Shown one piece after another: positions 1-8,752 of a stretch of 42,156 bases of DNA; the first letter of the stretch is position 1; every line of letters begins with the position of its first letter. The position numbers and the translations under genes were made by a program. A model generated the notes under the pieces. That model had not been told where the DNA came from. It did not search any database and saw nothing but the letters and a program-made list of their open reading frames with translations. Origin of the DNA: an uncultured Myxococcales bacterium (GTDB lineage: Bacteria > Myxococcota_A > Bradymonadia > UBA7976 > VGTA01); assembly GCA_937146725.1 (NCBI GenBank), contig CAKZRU010000183.1:1-42156 (forward strand), read 5' to 3'.

Positions 1-1100
1 TGGGACAAATGGCGACATCGACTTGAAAAGATCTTTTGAGCAGTTCTGCCCACAAAATCCAATAGCGATTTCTGCGAAAAATTAAATCCCTGATAGGTTG
101 CGCAGAGTTCCGCATTATAGTGATTCTTCGATGTATCATCACTCATGTCTAGATCAAGAGGTTCTCCGGCTTTTGGTCCAAAAGCATGACGTAGGTTTTT
201 ACTGGCGGCATAGCATTTCAGAAGCTGTTGTTCTTCTTCTGACGGTGGTTCATGGCCCCAATATAAATTAAACTGCTGTTCTTCTGGGGTACAGTCAAGG
301 TGAATGGGTCTAAGATAACCTCGGCGAATGAAGCGTCTAGTGAGTCGGTATTTATAGAGGATCAGTAAATCGTGTAAGTCTTCTTGTTTGAGTTGATCAG
401 CAGGAATAAAGATGGCTGTCTTTTCCTTTTGGCGTGGCTGATAGCTTTCGTCTTGAAATGGAGCACTACTCACAAAAAGACCATCAGTACTGAGCGTATG
501 AAAGTGTGGGTACAGTCCAAGAGCATCTGTATGTCTTTGTATACTCGTCACCGAACCGATATCATGTGGATATCTCGGGCGATAATAGGCATGAAGATGA
601 TCGATAGCATAGAGCTCTGGTGGGTGGGGTGAGTGTGGTAAGCAGCGTCTTTGGTAATGATATCTTAGTGTCTCAATGAAAAGTTCAAGGGCCTCGGTTA
701 AGGCGTGTGGAAAGTAAGCCAAGTAGATATGTAAAGGTCGTGGAAAAGTCAGTACCCACTGCCTTACATCTACATTGGGAATGACTTCTTGCCTTTGTCG
801 ATGGGCTCGTTGAGTCATCGTTCTCGCCATACAGCTTGGGCAGATACCACGCTTTTTACATGAAAAAGCAACGAGTCGATTATGTTGGCAATTTTTACAG
901 TAAAGCCGAGCAAATCCATTTTTAAGTTGACCGCAATTAATGTAGCTAGCAAATGTCCTATGAACAAAGTTTGGTAGTGTTTTACCCTCGTGATGAAGTC
1001 TCTGCGTTAGACCTGACAAATGTTGGTGGATGGCTTGATAGAGTGGCGTTCGTTCGGGTTGCCTCCGGCGATAATGACTTGACTGATTAGCTTTTGTCAT
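1..1100 (-). CDS. IS91-family transposase (HUH, Y2 type), N-terminal part, cut by window edge
   Basis: The reverse strand is open from an ATG at 1100 to the window edge, about 366 residues with no stop. The N-terminal third has a zinc-binding pattern: YCKNCQ followed by SCKKRGICPSC, then a run of basic residues. This is the transposase zinc-binding domain of IS91/IS801/ISCR elements. Downstream, QWVLTFPRPL and the HUH-type motif PHFHTL match the catalytic core that nicks single-stranded DNA for rolling-circle transposition. The tyrosine region of the family lies further C-terminal and would fall outside the window, so intactness cannot be judged. An AGGATG-type ribosome site sits just upstream of the ATG. 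It is the only mobile-element gene seen here. Family call is firm; function of this copy is unknown. Confidence 0.88.
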   Translation of the reverse strand, partial: MTKANQSSHYRRRQPERTPLYQAIHQHLSGLTQRLHHEGKTLPNFVHRTFASYINCGQLKNGFARLYCKNCQHNRLVAFSCKKRGICPSCMARTMTQRAHRQRQEVIPNVDVRQWVLTFPRPLHIYLAYFPHALTEALELFIETLRYHYQRRCLPHSPHPPELYAIDHLHAYYRPRYPHDIGSVTSIQRHTDALGLYPHFHTLSTDGLFVSSAPFQDESYQPRQKEKTAIFIPADQLKQEDLHDLLILYKYRLTRRFIRRGYLRPIHLDCTPEEQQFNLYWGHEPPSEEEQQLLKCYAASKNLRHAFGPKAGEPLDLDMSDDTSKNHYNAELCATYQGFNFSQKSLLDFVGRTAQKIFSSRCRHLS

Positions 1101-1474
1101 ACATTCATCCTCACCCTCTCTTTGCTCTCATCTATGAAAACGAGTGACAGGCGAGAATGGTAACTGAGAATTATGCTGAATCCTCTCAGTGCTCAGCTCA
1201 AGAGTAAATCTGAAGATCGTACACACAAGGTACTCAGCGACAGAAAACAACTTATTGCAAAACAGAAACTAGTTTTCGCATTGTCTACCTTGCAGAAACA
1301 AGTATCCATCGTGACTTGCCGAGCAAAGAGCAAAGAGTGCTATAATTTAATGATTTAAAGGTCTTACTGAAGACAGAAGCGAGGTGGCAGGAGTTTGGCC
1401 ATTGACTATTCATCTTTAGGTAAGTCAACAATCAACCAGCCTTAACTAACCAATCACCAATCACCAGCTAACAA
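1101..1474. other. Intergenic stretch upstream of the IS91-like transposase
   Basis: About 370 bases lie between the transposase start and the stop of the MBL hydrolase. A 61-codon plus-strand frame at 1173-1358 has no recognisable protein features and no convincing ribosome site. Near 1429-1470 there is a short A/C-rich imperfect repeat (CCAATCACCAATCACCAG). One end of the IS91-type element should lie here or close by, but these elements lack terminal inverted repeats and I cannot place the boundary by eye. Confidence 0.4.
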
Positions 1475-2371
1475 TTAAAGCACCCAAGCGTTCAATGAGG
1501 CTTGAGGGTTTTTAGCCACAAACTTACCTTTGTGATCCTTTTCCACTTCGGCGCTTGCATATTGGCTGTCATGGGTAAAAAATAAGCGAGCGGGCTGATC
1601 TAAAAGTGAGCTCAAAAGTCTTTCTTTTTCTTCGATCAGTAGTTCCGGAAAGCGGTCATAGCCCATGGTGATTGGTAAATGTACCCACGGGGCTCCCGGA
1701 ATTAAATCACCACAAAATATGATTCGCTCGTTTTGGCCTTGGATGTCGACTAACAGCTGACCAGGTGTATGCCCATCGCTTTCATGAAAGCGGTAATCCG
1801 AGCCAAGTAAGTCGGATTGACCACCACTTGGCACGATTTCAAGGCATTGGCTTTCTTCTAAGAGGTCAAGAAGCTCCGGAATAAATGAAGCTTTATCCCG
1901 AGGGTGTGGATGCTTAGCTCTGGCTAAAGCACGTTCTCCAATGACCACCTTGGCCTTGGGAAAGGCCAAGCGATAGCCATGATCAGCTGACCAAGGGCTA
2001 AGTAAGCCCCCCGCATGATCAAAGTGAAGATGAGATAAGATGATCACATCAATGTCTTCAGGACTTAAGCCAAGTTGGGCAAGATTATCCAAAAGCACAT
2101 GCTGTTCTTCTTGAACTCCAAAGCGCTCACGCATTTTAGGCTCAAAAAAAGCACCAATACCTGTTTCACATAGGATATATCGGGGCTTTGATAATAGAGG
2201 GGACTCCTCTTTAATCAAAAGGCAGCGACAGGCCAAAGGGATTCGGTTTTGTTCATCCGGAGTAATCCAACGGGTCCATAAAGCCTTGGGCGCATTCCCA
2301 AACATGGCGCCACCATCAAGGCGTTGGGAATTGCCCAACACAGAATATAAGGTACGTTGCGTCTCGGTCAT
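1475..2371 (-). CDS. MBL-fold metallo-hydrolase (lactonase-like)
   Basis: A 298-residue metallo-beta-lactamase-fold hydrolase, probably cytoplasmic since no signal peptide is seen. The metal ligands are visible: HLHFDH at about residues 114-119, H201 in DGHTPGQ, D222 in FCGDLIP and H267 in FFTHD. This is the dinuclear zinc set of the family, and the layout is closest to the lactonase/AttM-like branch that opens small ester or lactone rings. The actual substrate cannot be read from sequence. The ATG is preceded by AAGGA at good spacing. Only 19 bases separate it from the upstream rseP-like stop codon, so the two are probably co-transcribed. No quorum-sensing synthase is nearby, so a quorum-quenching role is not supported by context. 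Confidence 0.85.
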   Translation of the reverse strand: MTETQRTLYSVLGNSQRLDGGAMFGNAPKALWTRWITPDEQNRIPLACRCLLIKEESPLLSKPRYILCETGIGAFFEPKMRERFGVQEEQHVLLDNLAQLGLSPEDIDVIILSHLHFDHAGGLLSPWSADHGYRLAFPKAKVVIGERALARAKHPHPRDKASFIPELLDLLEESQCLEIVPSGGQSDLLGSDYRFHESDGHTPGQLLVDIQGQNERIIFCGDLIPGAPWVHLPITMGYDRFPELLIEEKERLLSSLLDQPARLFFTHDSQYASAEVEKDHKGKFVAKNPQASLNAWVL

Positions 2372-2390
2372 GAACTTTCCTTGATGGCCT

Positions 2391-3776
2391 TTATAGTAAG
2401 CTGAGAATATCTTTAGTGGTGACCCATAAGGTTAAAATCAATAAAAACATAATGCCAATGCCATGCACGATCATCTCAAGCTTTTGAGGAACAGGCCTAC
2501 GACTGATGGCTTCAATCGCCAAAAAGATGAGACGTCCGCCATCAAGAGCCGGAAAAGGCAGTAGATTCAGAAAGGCTAAGTTTAAACTTAAAAAGGCCAA
2601 AAAGTTTAAAAACCACTCACTGCCTCTTTTAACCGTATCAGCACTAATGGCAGTAATTTTAACCACACTTGCGACTTCTACGTTTTCTTCTCCCTTGATC
2701 CCCTTGATAATTTTACTGCCCATCATGGCCATCAAATGATTAACCTCATCCCATGCGAGTACAAAACTTTGCCAAGTGGACTCTCCTCCCAGGCGCTCCC
2801 ATTCGGGCGCAACACCAATTCGGTATTGAGCGATTTCTTTGTCGGGACTTAGGTTCTCCGGAGTTACATCAAATGTTTTTTGAGGCCAATCTGTTTGAGC
2901 GGTTCCCCGATAAAGAGTAATCCCTTTGGTATCGGCACAGTCCTGAGCTGCAGTTGTTGAGTGCTCAGCTAGGATTTTAACACATTCCTCATACACACTT
3001 TCTTGTCGGTAGTGGCGATCGTTAGTGCTAGGTGGACGAGCGATGACAATCTTTAAGCTTTTACCCTCAGAGTTGATGGTTTGTTTTTTAAGGTCGGCAA
3101 AGTCAGAGAGTTTTTTCCCATTCACACTGATTAATACATCACCGCTTTGTAAGCCGGCTTTTTGCGCAGGACCATTTACATCATTGATCACCATAGAGGC
3201 AAAACGTAGGCCCTTGGCGCTAAAGGCACTTTGACCAATAAACATGGCGGCAAATACAAAGAGGGTAAATAAGGCATTAAATAAAGGACCACCACTGACC
3301 ACTAAAAAGCGTGCCCATAATGGTTTGCTTAAAAAGCTTCCTTCCATTTCTTCGGCTTCTCGTTGTAAGCGTTCTTCTTCGGTTTCAGCACTTTCTTCGA
3401 TCTGTTCAGCCTTGCCTTGAAGCTCTGTCCGCTCTGCTTTTTGCTGGGCCTCATCATATTCTTCAACCGGCGAAAAAACCCCATCATGTTGCCATTCGTC
3501 CATGAGGTCTTCTAAGTTTTTTGGAGGAGTTGGGTGTGCTTTTTCTTCGGGCATTTGTCCTGGTTCTGGTGCTAAACCTTTGATTTGCACAAAACCGCCA
3601 AAGGGTAAAAGCGCGATTTGATAAACAGTCTCTTTACCAAACTTATAAATCGCCGGGCCAAAACCAATCGAAAACTTATCCACTTTCATGCCGGTCATTC
3701 TTGCAAAAATGAAGTGACCTAACTCATGAATAAAAACCAAGAAACTAAAGCCTAGAATCGAGATAATAACCGACAC
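2391..3776 (-). CDS. rseP: RseP-like site-2 membrane metalloprotease (M50B)
   Basis: Intramembrane zinc protease that would cleave membrane-bound regulators such as anti-sigma factors within the inner membrane. HELGH at residues 17-21 supplies the zinc ligands and glutamate. NLLPFPALDGG near the C-terminus supplies the third ligand and is followed by the last membrane segment. One PDZ domain lies at roughly residues 190-260, carrying the sequence AQKAGLQSGDVLISVNG. I chose the GTG at 3776 over the longer frame starting at 3809, because AGGAG lies five bases before it and the protein then begins directly with the first membrane helix, as in the family. Unusual: a highly charged Glu-rich segment of about 80 residues sits between the conserved PFGGFVQIKG stretch and the second membrane segment. 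No dxr, uppS or bamA neighbour, unlike many genomes. Confidence 0.9.
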   Translation of the reverse strand: MSVIISILGFSFLVFIHELGHFIFARMTGMKVDKFSIGFGPAIYKFGKETVYQIALLPFGGFVQIKGLAPEPGQMPEEKAHPTPPKNLEDLMDEWQHDGVFSPVEEYDEAQQKAERTELQGKAEQIEESAETEEERLQREAEEMEGSFLSKPLWARFLVVSGGPLFNALFTLFVFAAMFIGQSAFSAKGLRFASMVINDVNGPAQKAGLQSGDVLISVNGKKLSDFADLKKQTINSEGKSLKIVIARPPSTNDRHYRQESVYEECVKILAEHSTTAAQDCADTKGITLYRGTAQTDWPQKTFDVTPENLSPDKEIAQYRIGVAPEWERLGGESTWQSFVLAWDEVNHLMAMMGSKIIKGIKGEENVEVASVVKITAISADTVKRGSEWFLNFLAFLSLNLAFLNLLPFPALDGGRLIFLAIEAISRRPVPQKLEMIVHGIGIMFLLILTLWVTTKDILSLL

Positions 3777-3781
3777 ATGCG

Positions 3782-3786
3782 CTCCT
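3782..3786 (-). promoter_or_regulatory. Ribosome binding site deciding the rseP start
   Basis: The reverse strand reads AGGAG, then five bases, then GTG. This supports initiation at 3776 and removes the 11 extra residues of the longest frame. Confidence 0.65.
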
Positions 3787-3939
3787 TTATATACTTTGCT
3801 TAACAACAAGCTTTAAGGATCATGCCTATTTCAATAGCTTTTGTCGACAAGAGACTCGATCCGAGATAGAGATTTTACACTGATTTACTGATTCGCTGAC
3901 CGGTAAAGCAGTAGTTTTTAGGGTCTTCAGTAAAGGTTG

Positions 3940-6837
3940 TTAGGCTTCCGAATCAAGATGGCGAGTGAACTGATCAACAACTGAGATTAAACGACGTTTG
4001 GTGATAGGCTTATTCAATACCAAACACTGAGTTTGCTTAAGTGCCATCGCTACTTCTCCACCCTTAGCAGCACCGGTAATAAAAATGAATTGCCCTTGGT
4101 ATTCCGGAAAGCTTTTCGTGACCTCTGTATGAAAACTAGGCCCATCCATTTCAGGCATCATTACATCGCTTAAAATAAGATCAAACTTGTAAGAATTAAG
4201 AACTTTTAACGCTTGAGAGCCCGAGCTTGCAATCATTATGGTTTCTTTATTTAACATTTTAGCCAAGCTTTTGGCGACCAAAAGATCATCATCAACAATT
4301 AGGATACGTTTTCTTTGGGAGCTGATCGTTTGCTGCTGAGAAGCACCTGAAGTCACATTAATCGTATGCTTACTAGGTGGTGTATGTTCTACGAGTAAGG
4401 GCTCTGGCGTACCGACCATAGTATCGGTGGAATCTGGGAAGCTACTTAGGGCAGGGAAGGAAATCATAAATTGGGTGCCTACACCTTCTTCTGAGCTCAC
4501 TGCCATGTTTGCATGGTGATTTTCAATAATGCCCTTGCTAACAGCTAGGCCTAGCCCTGTGCCCTTACCCACAGGTTTGGAAGAAAAGAAAGGTTCAAAA
4601 ATATGTGGTAAGTCTGCTTCGGGAATCCCCTTTGCATTATCTGAAACACTGAGTTCAACACCGCCTGAAGGTAAAATCTTAGAACGGACTTTAACCCAAT
4701 TGCCACTTTTTCGGTCAACAGGCATGGCTTGAGCAGCATTGATCAAAAGGTTTAGTATGACTTGGATAAGCTCTGAACGACGTCCCCATACTCTAAGTTT
4801 GTCATCAAGCTCAATATGAAGCTCGACCTTCTTAGAAAACTCTGGCTTTACCAAATTGGCACAGGCTTGAACGACCTCATTTAGATTGACTCGGGTCATT
4901 CTTTCTGTTTCACCGCGTTGGCCACCACCACGAGCAATACTGAGTAAGCTACCTACGATACCGGTGACTCGTTCTACCCCTTCACTGGCATCACTTACCG
5001 CATCTTCAAGCTCATCATAAATATCCGAAGTAATCAGATATTGTTTATCCGCTTGTTGCTCGCTTTCTGAAAGGCTTTCTTGAATCAAATCCAAACTCAT
5101 TTTAATGTAGGTCATGGGATTATTGATTTCATGCGCCATACCAGCGGCCAAGGTGCCAATGGCGGCCAAACGATCATTGTGAGCAGCCGAAGCTTGAGCG
5201 ACTCTTTCTTCGGTTACATCACGCCTAATCACCACAATACGCACTAAGCGATCTCGCTGATCAAAGATGGGTGAACTATGAATGGTATGTACCCTTCGTT
5301 TAGAAGCGAGCTGACATTCTACTTCACTTGACCAAGATAAACCTGCTTGACCATGACTCAGGATGACTTCACCAACCGAACGCTCATCTGAGATTGGGTC
5401 TGTAAGCTGAAAAAGTTGGCTTGGTTTTCCAAATAACTCTTGGGATGTATCTGATTTAGGCTCATTTAGATCAAGAAGTTCATAAAAGGCTGGGTTTACA
5501 AACAGTATCTTACCCTTAGCATCTAAAATCTCTATCGCATCGCTCACTTGCCGCCAAGCTTCGGCCAAGGGGGCTTGCTGTCGATTTACTTCTTCTAGAC
5601 TTTGAACCAAATCACGCACTTTTCGGTCGCTTGCTTTGACCTTGGCCAAGGTTTGTAAGGAAATATTACCCACTTCCACAACTTCCTTGGGCGTGAACCA
5701 ATGCACTTGAGGTAAGGTAATATCAAAGTATCCAGAACTGACCCGCTGAGCATTTTCGGTGATTAATCTCATCAGTCGAGCAACCCAAGAGGACATTAAG
5801 GCCGCGATCATCAAGACGCCAAAGAGTAAAAACAGCGAGACTTTGATCGTAAAAGAGGTCGAAGAACTTGCCTGCTCATTAATTAAAGCAGTGGGCATAC
5901 TCATCCATAAGGTCCATCTTAAAGTTTTAATAGTGATTTCCTTACAAATCACCCGAACTTCTTGTTGCTGAAGGTTAAAAGTTTTTTGTCCTTGCTGATT
6001 TTGACAGTTTTTTCCAAATAATGATGATTTGGGGAGCAGGGTAAAAATTGGTGTTTGTTGGCTACTGTCTGCGATCACTCGATGGTTTTCTTCTACCATT
6101 AAAGCATGAAGCTGATCTTTTTCTTGCAAAAGACGTTGAATAATCTTTTCAATGAGGGTCGCTTTGATGCCGGCGGTAATATAGCCTCTGATTTCAGACT
6201 TCTCTTTCCGGTCTAAATCTTCATAAATCGGAACAGCGATATGCACATTGGCGACTTTGGATTGTCGTCCAAGCTTTAAGGTACCAATCGCCACTTTTTT
6301 GCTTTTACTCAGCTTTTGAAAGTAATCTCGATCTTTATAGTTAACCCCAGCTTTTGTAATCGATCCATCTGGTCTAACGCTGGGAGCAAAAACAAGTGAA
6401 GTTCCTTGGGGATCACCAACATAAAAGCTATCAAATGAACCACTTGATTTAATTTGTGCATCGGTCAAAACTTGAAGCTCTGAGATATCCCAATCAGGCA
6501 TTGCACTGAGAGTACCTGCGGTGACATCAAGAACTTCCTGCTTTAAACGAATAAACTCGCGAACACTTTCCTCAATGCTTTGAGCACGCAAAAGAGCTTC
6601 TCGATCAAAGCGGGCAGTTGCTTCTTTAGTTTGTTGGCGACTTAGCCAAGTACCAAAAAGAAGAATAGGAGGGACCGAGATAAAAGTAAAAGCAATAAAT
6701 AAGGCCACACCCACAGTAGGACGAGCAAAGGAACTGGGGTTAGCATAGTGAAAGTTTTTATAGTGAGGATTTGTCTTGTGCTCAGCCGTATTGTGCTCAG
6801 CCGCTTTGTGCTCTGACTGAGCTGATTGACTCGACAT
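3940..6837 (-). CDS. Hybrid sensor histidine kinase (dCache-like, PAS, HisKA, HATPase, receiver)
   Basis: Membrane-bound hybrid two-component kinase of about 965 residues. Numbering below counts from the upstream GTG at 6846. Two membrane helices (about 45-65 and 334-354) flank a roughly 270-residue periplasmic sensor of dCache type. A HAMP-like linker follows, then a PAS domain (about 430-545) and HisKA with the phospho-accepting H572 in AAGMAHEINNP. The ATPase domain shows N703 in its N-box, DNAKGIP as G1 box and GKGTGLGL as G2 box. The C-terminal receiver has acidic residues at VDDD, phospho-acceptor D894 in LSDVMMPEMDG and K946. No separate response regulator or output gene lies beside it. 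Start is uncertain: ATG 6837 has GGGG only two bases upstream, and the GTG at 6846 has no good site. Ligand unknown. Confidence 0.92.
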   Translation of the reverse strand: MSSQSAQSEHKAAEHNTAEHKTNPHYKNFHYANPSSFARPTVGVALFIAFTFISVPPILLFGTWLSRQQTKEATARFDREALLRAQSIEESVREFIRLKQEVLDVTAGTLSAMPDWDISELQVLTDAQIKSSGSFDSFYVGDPQGTSLVFAPSVRPDGSITKAGVNYKDRDYFQKLSKSKKVAIGTLKLGRQSKVANVHIAVPIYEDLDRKEKSEIRGYITAGIKATLIEKIIQRLLQEKDQLHALMVEENHRVIADSSQQTPIFTLLPKSSLFGKNCQNQQGQKTFNLQQQEVRVICKEITIKTLRWTLWMSMPTALINEQASSSTSFTIKVSLFLLFGVLMIAALMSSWVARLMRLITENAQRVSSGYFDITLPQVHWFTPKEVVEVGNISLQTLAKVKASDRKVRDLVQSLEEVNRQQAPLAEAWRQVSDAIEILDAKGKILFVNPAFYELLDLNEPKSDTSQELFGKPSQLFQLTDPISDERSVGEVILSHGQAGLSWSSEVECQLASKRRVHTIHSSPIFDQRDRLVRIVVIRRDVTEERVAQASAAHNDRLAAIGTLAAGMAHEINNPMTYIKMSLDLIQESLSESEQQADKQYLITSDIYDELEDAVSDASEGVERVTGIVGSLLSIARGGGQRGETERMTRVNLNEVVQACANLVKPEFSKKVELHIELDDKLRVWGRRSELIQVILNLLINAAQAMPVDRKSGNWVKVRSKILPSGGVELSVSDNAKGIPEADLPHIFEPFFSSKPVGKGTGLGLAVSKGIIENHHANMAVSSEEGVGTQFMISFPALSSFPDSTDTMVGTPEPLLVEHTPPSKHTINVTSGASQQQTISSQRKRILIVDDDLLVAKSLAKMLNKETIMIASSGSQALKVLNSYKFDLILSDVMMPEMDGPSFHTEVTKSFPEYQGQFIFITGAAKGGEVAMALKQTQCLVLNKPITKRRLISVVDQFTRHLDSEA

Positions 6838-6870
6838 AACCCCCACTTATCTACTTTTGATAATGTTAAA

Positions 6871-7617
6871 CTAGTACTTAACCGCAGTATTTAGCTTATA
6901 GAGTCCCATGCTCTTACCTTGCGCAAGGATATGACCTTTCATCGCTTCTTTAAGATCGGGTGCGGTGTAATTTTCTTTAAGTTTAAGTGAGGGTACATCT
7001 AAAGCATAGACTTCAAAGTGATACTCATGCACAATTTCATCATTCCAAGGCGGGCAGGGGCCGTCATAGCCACCATATTGGCCACTCATATTTGGGTCAG
7101 AAGCAAACCAATTACCATAATTATTAAGGCCTCGTACACCATGATCGGTTTGGCCTGGTTTTTTCCCCTTGGGAACAACGCCTTCGCTTTCAGCACCTAA
7201 CTTGAGCGAGCTAAGACTCGCCGGAATATCGGCTAAAACCCAGTGATAGAAATCAACTCTTGGAAGATCTTTGGAGACTGTCTTACCTTCCTTATTGACA
7301 TTATCAGCTTTGGAAGGAACTTTGGGGTCTACCACTATAATCGCAAATGATTGTGTATCTTTAGGTGCTTTGGACCACTTGATTTCAGGGCTTTTATTCG
7401 CACCAAGCTTAGCTTTACCCGAGCCATCCTCTACACAAAAGGCATAATCGGCTGGAATGACTGCGCCATTAGCAATCTGTGGTAAGCTGACTTCAAGTTT
7501 AGCCGGTGTGGCTACCTTTGATGCAGCTTTGTCAGTTGTTTCAGCAAAAGCAACAGAGCAACAAAGGCTTAGGCCGAGCAAGCTGAGAATAGTCGTTTGG
7601 ATATTAGATTTGTGCAT
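6871..7617 (-). CDS. Exported YbhB/YbcL-type PEBP-family protein
   Basis: A 248-residue protein with a clear Sec signal peptide (hydrophobic core SLLGLSLCCSVAFA, cleavage after AFA), so likely periplasmic. The rest resembles the phosphatidylethanolamine-binding protein family, bacterial YbhB/YbcL branch. Matching motifs are a DP-K-VPSK loop, FYHWVLADIP, a GVRGLNNYG segment and YDGPCPP, which form the anion-binding pocket. The biochemical role of bacterial members is poorly known; they are often called Raf kinase inhibitor-like by homology only. AAGGAG lies two bases before the first of two adjacent ATGs and five before the second, so the second (7617) is preferred. Divergent from the HAD gene at 7926. 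Family call is firm, role is not. Confidence 0.85.
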   Translation of the reverse strand: MHKSNIQTTILSLLGLSLCCSVAFAETTDKAASKVATPAKLEVSLPQIANGAVIPADYAFCVEDGSGKAKLGANKSPEIKWSKAPKDTQSFAIIVVDPKVPSKADNVNKEGKTVSKDLPRVDFYHWVLADIPASLSSLKLGAESEGVVPKGKKPGQTDHGVRGLNNYGNWFASDPNMSGQYGGYDGPCPPWNDEIVHEYHFEVYALDVPSLKLKENYTAPDLKEAMKGHILAQGKSMGLYKLNTAVKY

Positions 7618-7680
7618 CATAACTCCTTAAAAAAATGGTTAATCATCAAAGTAAACTAGAACAGATGATTTAGGCATACG

Positions 7681-7709
7681 AGTATAACCAAAAATTAGCC
7701 GAGAACCAA
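7681..7709 (-). promoter_or_regulatory. Candidate sigma70-type promoter for the PEBP gene
   Basis: The reverse strand shows TTGGTT (7704-7709), a 17-base spacer and TATACT (7681-7686), about 65 bases upstream of the start codon. The -35 match is moderate. Confidence 0.4.
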
Positions 7710-7849
7710 ATTAAGACTTGTTAAGGACATGTAACCATATATTCAAACTTGATACTTTAGCTTCACTATTGGTTTCTCTGTTTATTTAATTGAGCAAGAT
7801 TTGATGACCTTACTCCTAAATCTCTAAAGGTTTCTTTTGGCTTAGATAA

Positions 7850-7877
7850 TTGAAATCAGTGACTTAGGACTTATAAT
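7850..7877 (+). promoter_or_regulatory. Strong sigma70-type promoter for the HAD gene
   Basis: TTGAAA (7850-7855) is followed by a 16-base spacer and a perfect TATAAT (7872-7877), about 48 bases before the ATG of the HAD phosphatase. It is the best promoter match seen by eye in the window. Confidence 0.65.
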
Positions 7878-7925
7878 CAGATAGGGGTTTAGTCTAAGCT
7901 GAAAGAACATAAGAAGGGAAAAAGT

Positions 7926-8723
7926 ATGCAAGATATGCAAGGGATCTTTTTTGATCTTGATGGTACATTACTGAATCGAAAACATCAGTTAAGTCAGGCA
8001 ACAGTCCAAACCATTGCCCAGCTAAAAAGTCGGGGCATAAAAGTATGTTTAGCTTCCGGACGAACCTATCATTCTATGCTTCCCTTTTATCAGCAACTCA
8101 ATCTTGATACGCCCTTAGCTTGTTATAATGGTGCTAAAGTTGTATTCGCTCCCAATGAAATTCAAGAACAAGGTTTAGCAGCACATGTTGTGCAAGAGCT
8201 GATTAAAATCTCAAGAGAGGAACAAGTCCACTTAAATCTATATCGTGACGAAGTTTGGTATACAGAAAGAGTCGACAGTATTGAAGCACAACAATATGCT
8301 CAAAAGACGCAAATGACGCCTCAAGGTGGCTCTTTGGATGCCTTGGCTCAATCTACTTGCACTAAAGCCTTGTTTATTGCTTCACCGGAACGCTTAGCAG
8401 AACTTGCTCCTGTGGTAAAAGCTCATTTAGGGGATTATATTGACCTGACCTCAGCGATGAGTCACTTTTTGGAAGTTTTACGCAAGGGAGTGAACAAAGC
8501 TTGGGCGATTTCTCAGATCGCACAACGCTTGGATTTAGACTTGACGCGTTGCCTTGCCTTTGGTGATGGGTTAAACGACTTGGAAATGCTTCAGGCGGTC
8601 GCTCATGGAGTGGCTATGGACAATGCTCACAGTACTCTAAAGCAACATGCTCAAGCTGTGGCTGAACACCATGATGAAGATGGGGTGGCTCGCTATTTGC
8701 GCACTTATTTTGAGCTTGATTAA
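7926..8723 (+). CDS. Cof-type HAD-IIB phosphatase
   Basis: A 265-residue cytoplasmic haloacid dehalogenase-superfamily phosphatase of the Cof/YidA type, which dephosphorylates sugar phosphates, flavin mononucleotide or similar small molecules. Motif I is FFDLDGTLL (nucleophile D10, acid D12), motif II is LASGRTYH, a conserved lysine lies in KGVNKAW, and motif III is FGDGLNDLEML with the magnesium-binding aspartates. The C2-type cap lies between motifs II and III (about residues 85-185). AAGGG precedes the ATG at normal spacing, and a strong promoter candidate sits upstream. It converges with the lipoprotein gene at 8753 across only 29 bases. The specific substrate cannot be told from sequence. 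Confidence 0.88.
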   Translation: MQDMQGIFFDLDGTLLNRKHQLSQATVQTIAQLKSRGIKVCLASGRTYHSMLPFYQQLNLDTPLACYNGAKVVFAPNEIQEQGLAAHVVQELIKISREEQVHLNLYRDEVWYTERVDSIEAQQYAQKTQMTPQGGSLDALAQSTCTKALFIASPERLAELAPVVKAHLGDYIDLTSAMSHFLEVLRKGVNKAWAISQIAQRLDLDLTRCLAFGDGLNDLEMLQAVAHGVAMDNAHSTLKQHAQAVAEHHDEDGVARYLRTYFELD

Positions 8724-8752
8724 GATCTCTATCGGTGTGATCAATGCTGTGA

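Larger units (their letters stand above)
7621..7925. other. Divergent intergenic region between PEBP and HAD genes
   Basis: About 300 AT-rich bases hold the two oppositely directed candidate promoters described separately. No further gene, hairpin or repeat was seen. Confidence 0.5.

Noticed and set aside
384..632. An 82-codon plus-strand frame in the transposase region.
   Set aside because: It is antisense to the IS91-family transposase, which has clear zinc-binding and HUH motifs on the other strand.
1173..1358. A 61-codon plus-strand frame upstream of the transposase.
   Set aside because: No recognisable features, weak upstream signal, and it lies where an IS91 end is expected.
1475..2371. 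Possible quorum-quenching lactonase.
   Set aside because: Metal ligands fit the family, but no signal synthase or receptor is nearby, so the specific role is not supported.
3777..3809. The 11-codon N-terminal extension of the RseP-like protein.
   Set aside because: No ribosome site precedes the longer start, while AGGAG precedes GTG 3776, which places the first helix at the N-terminus as in the family.
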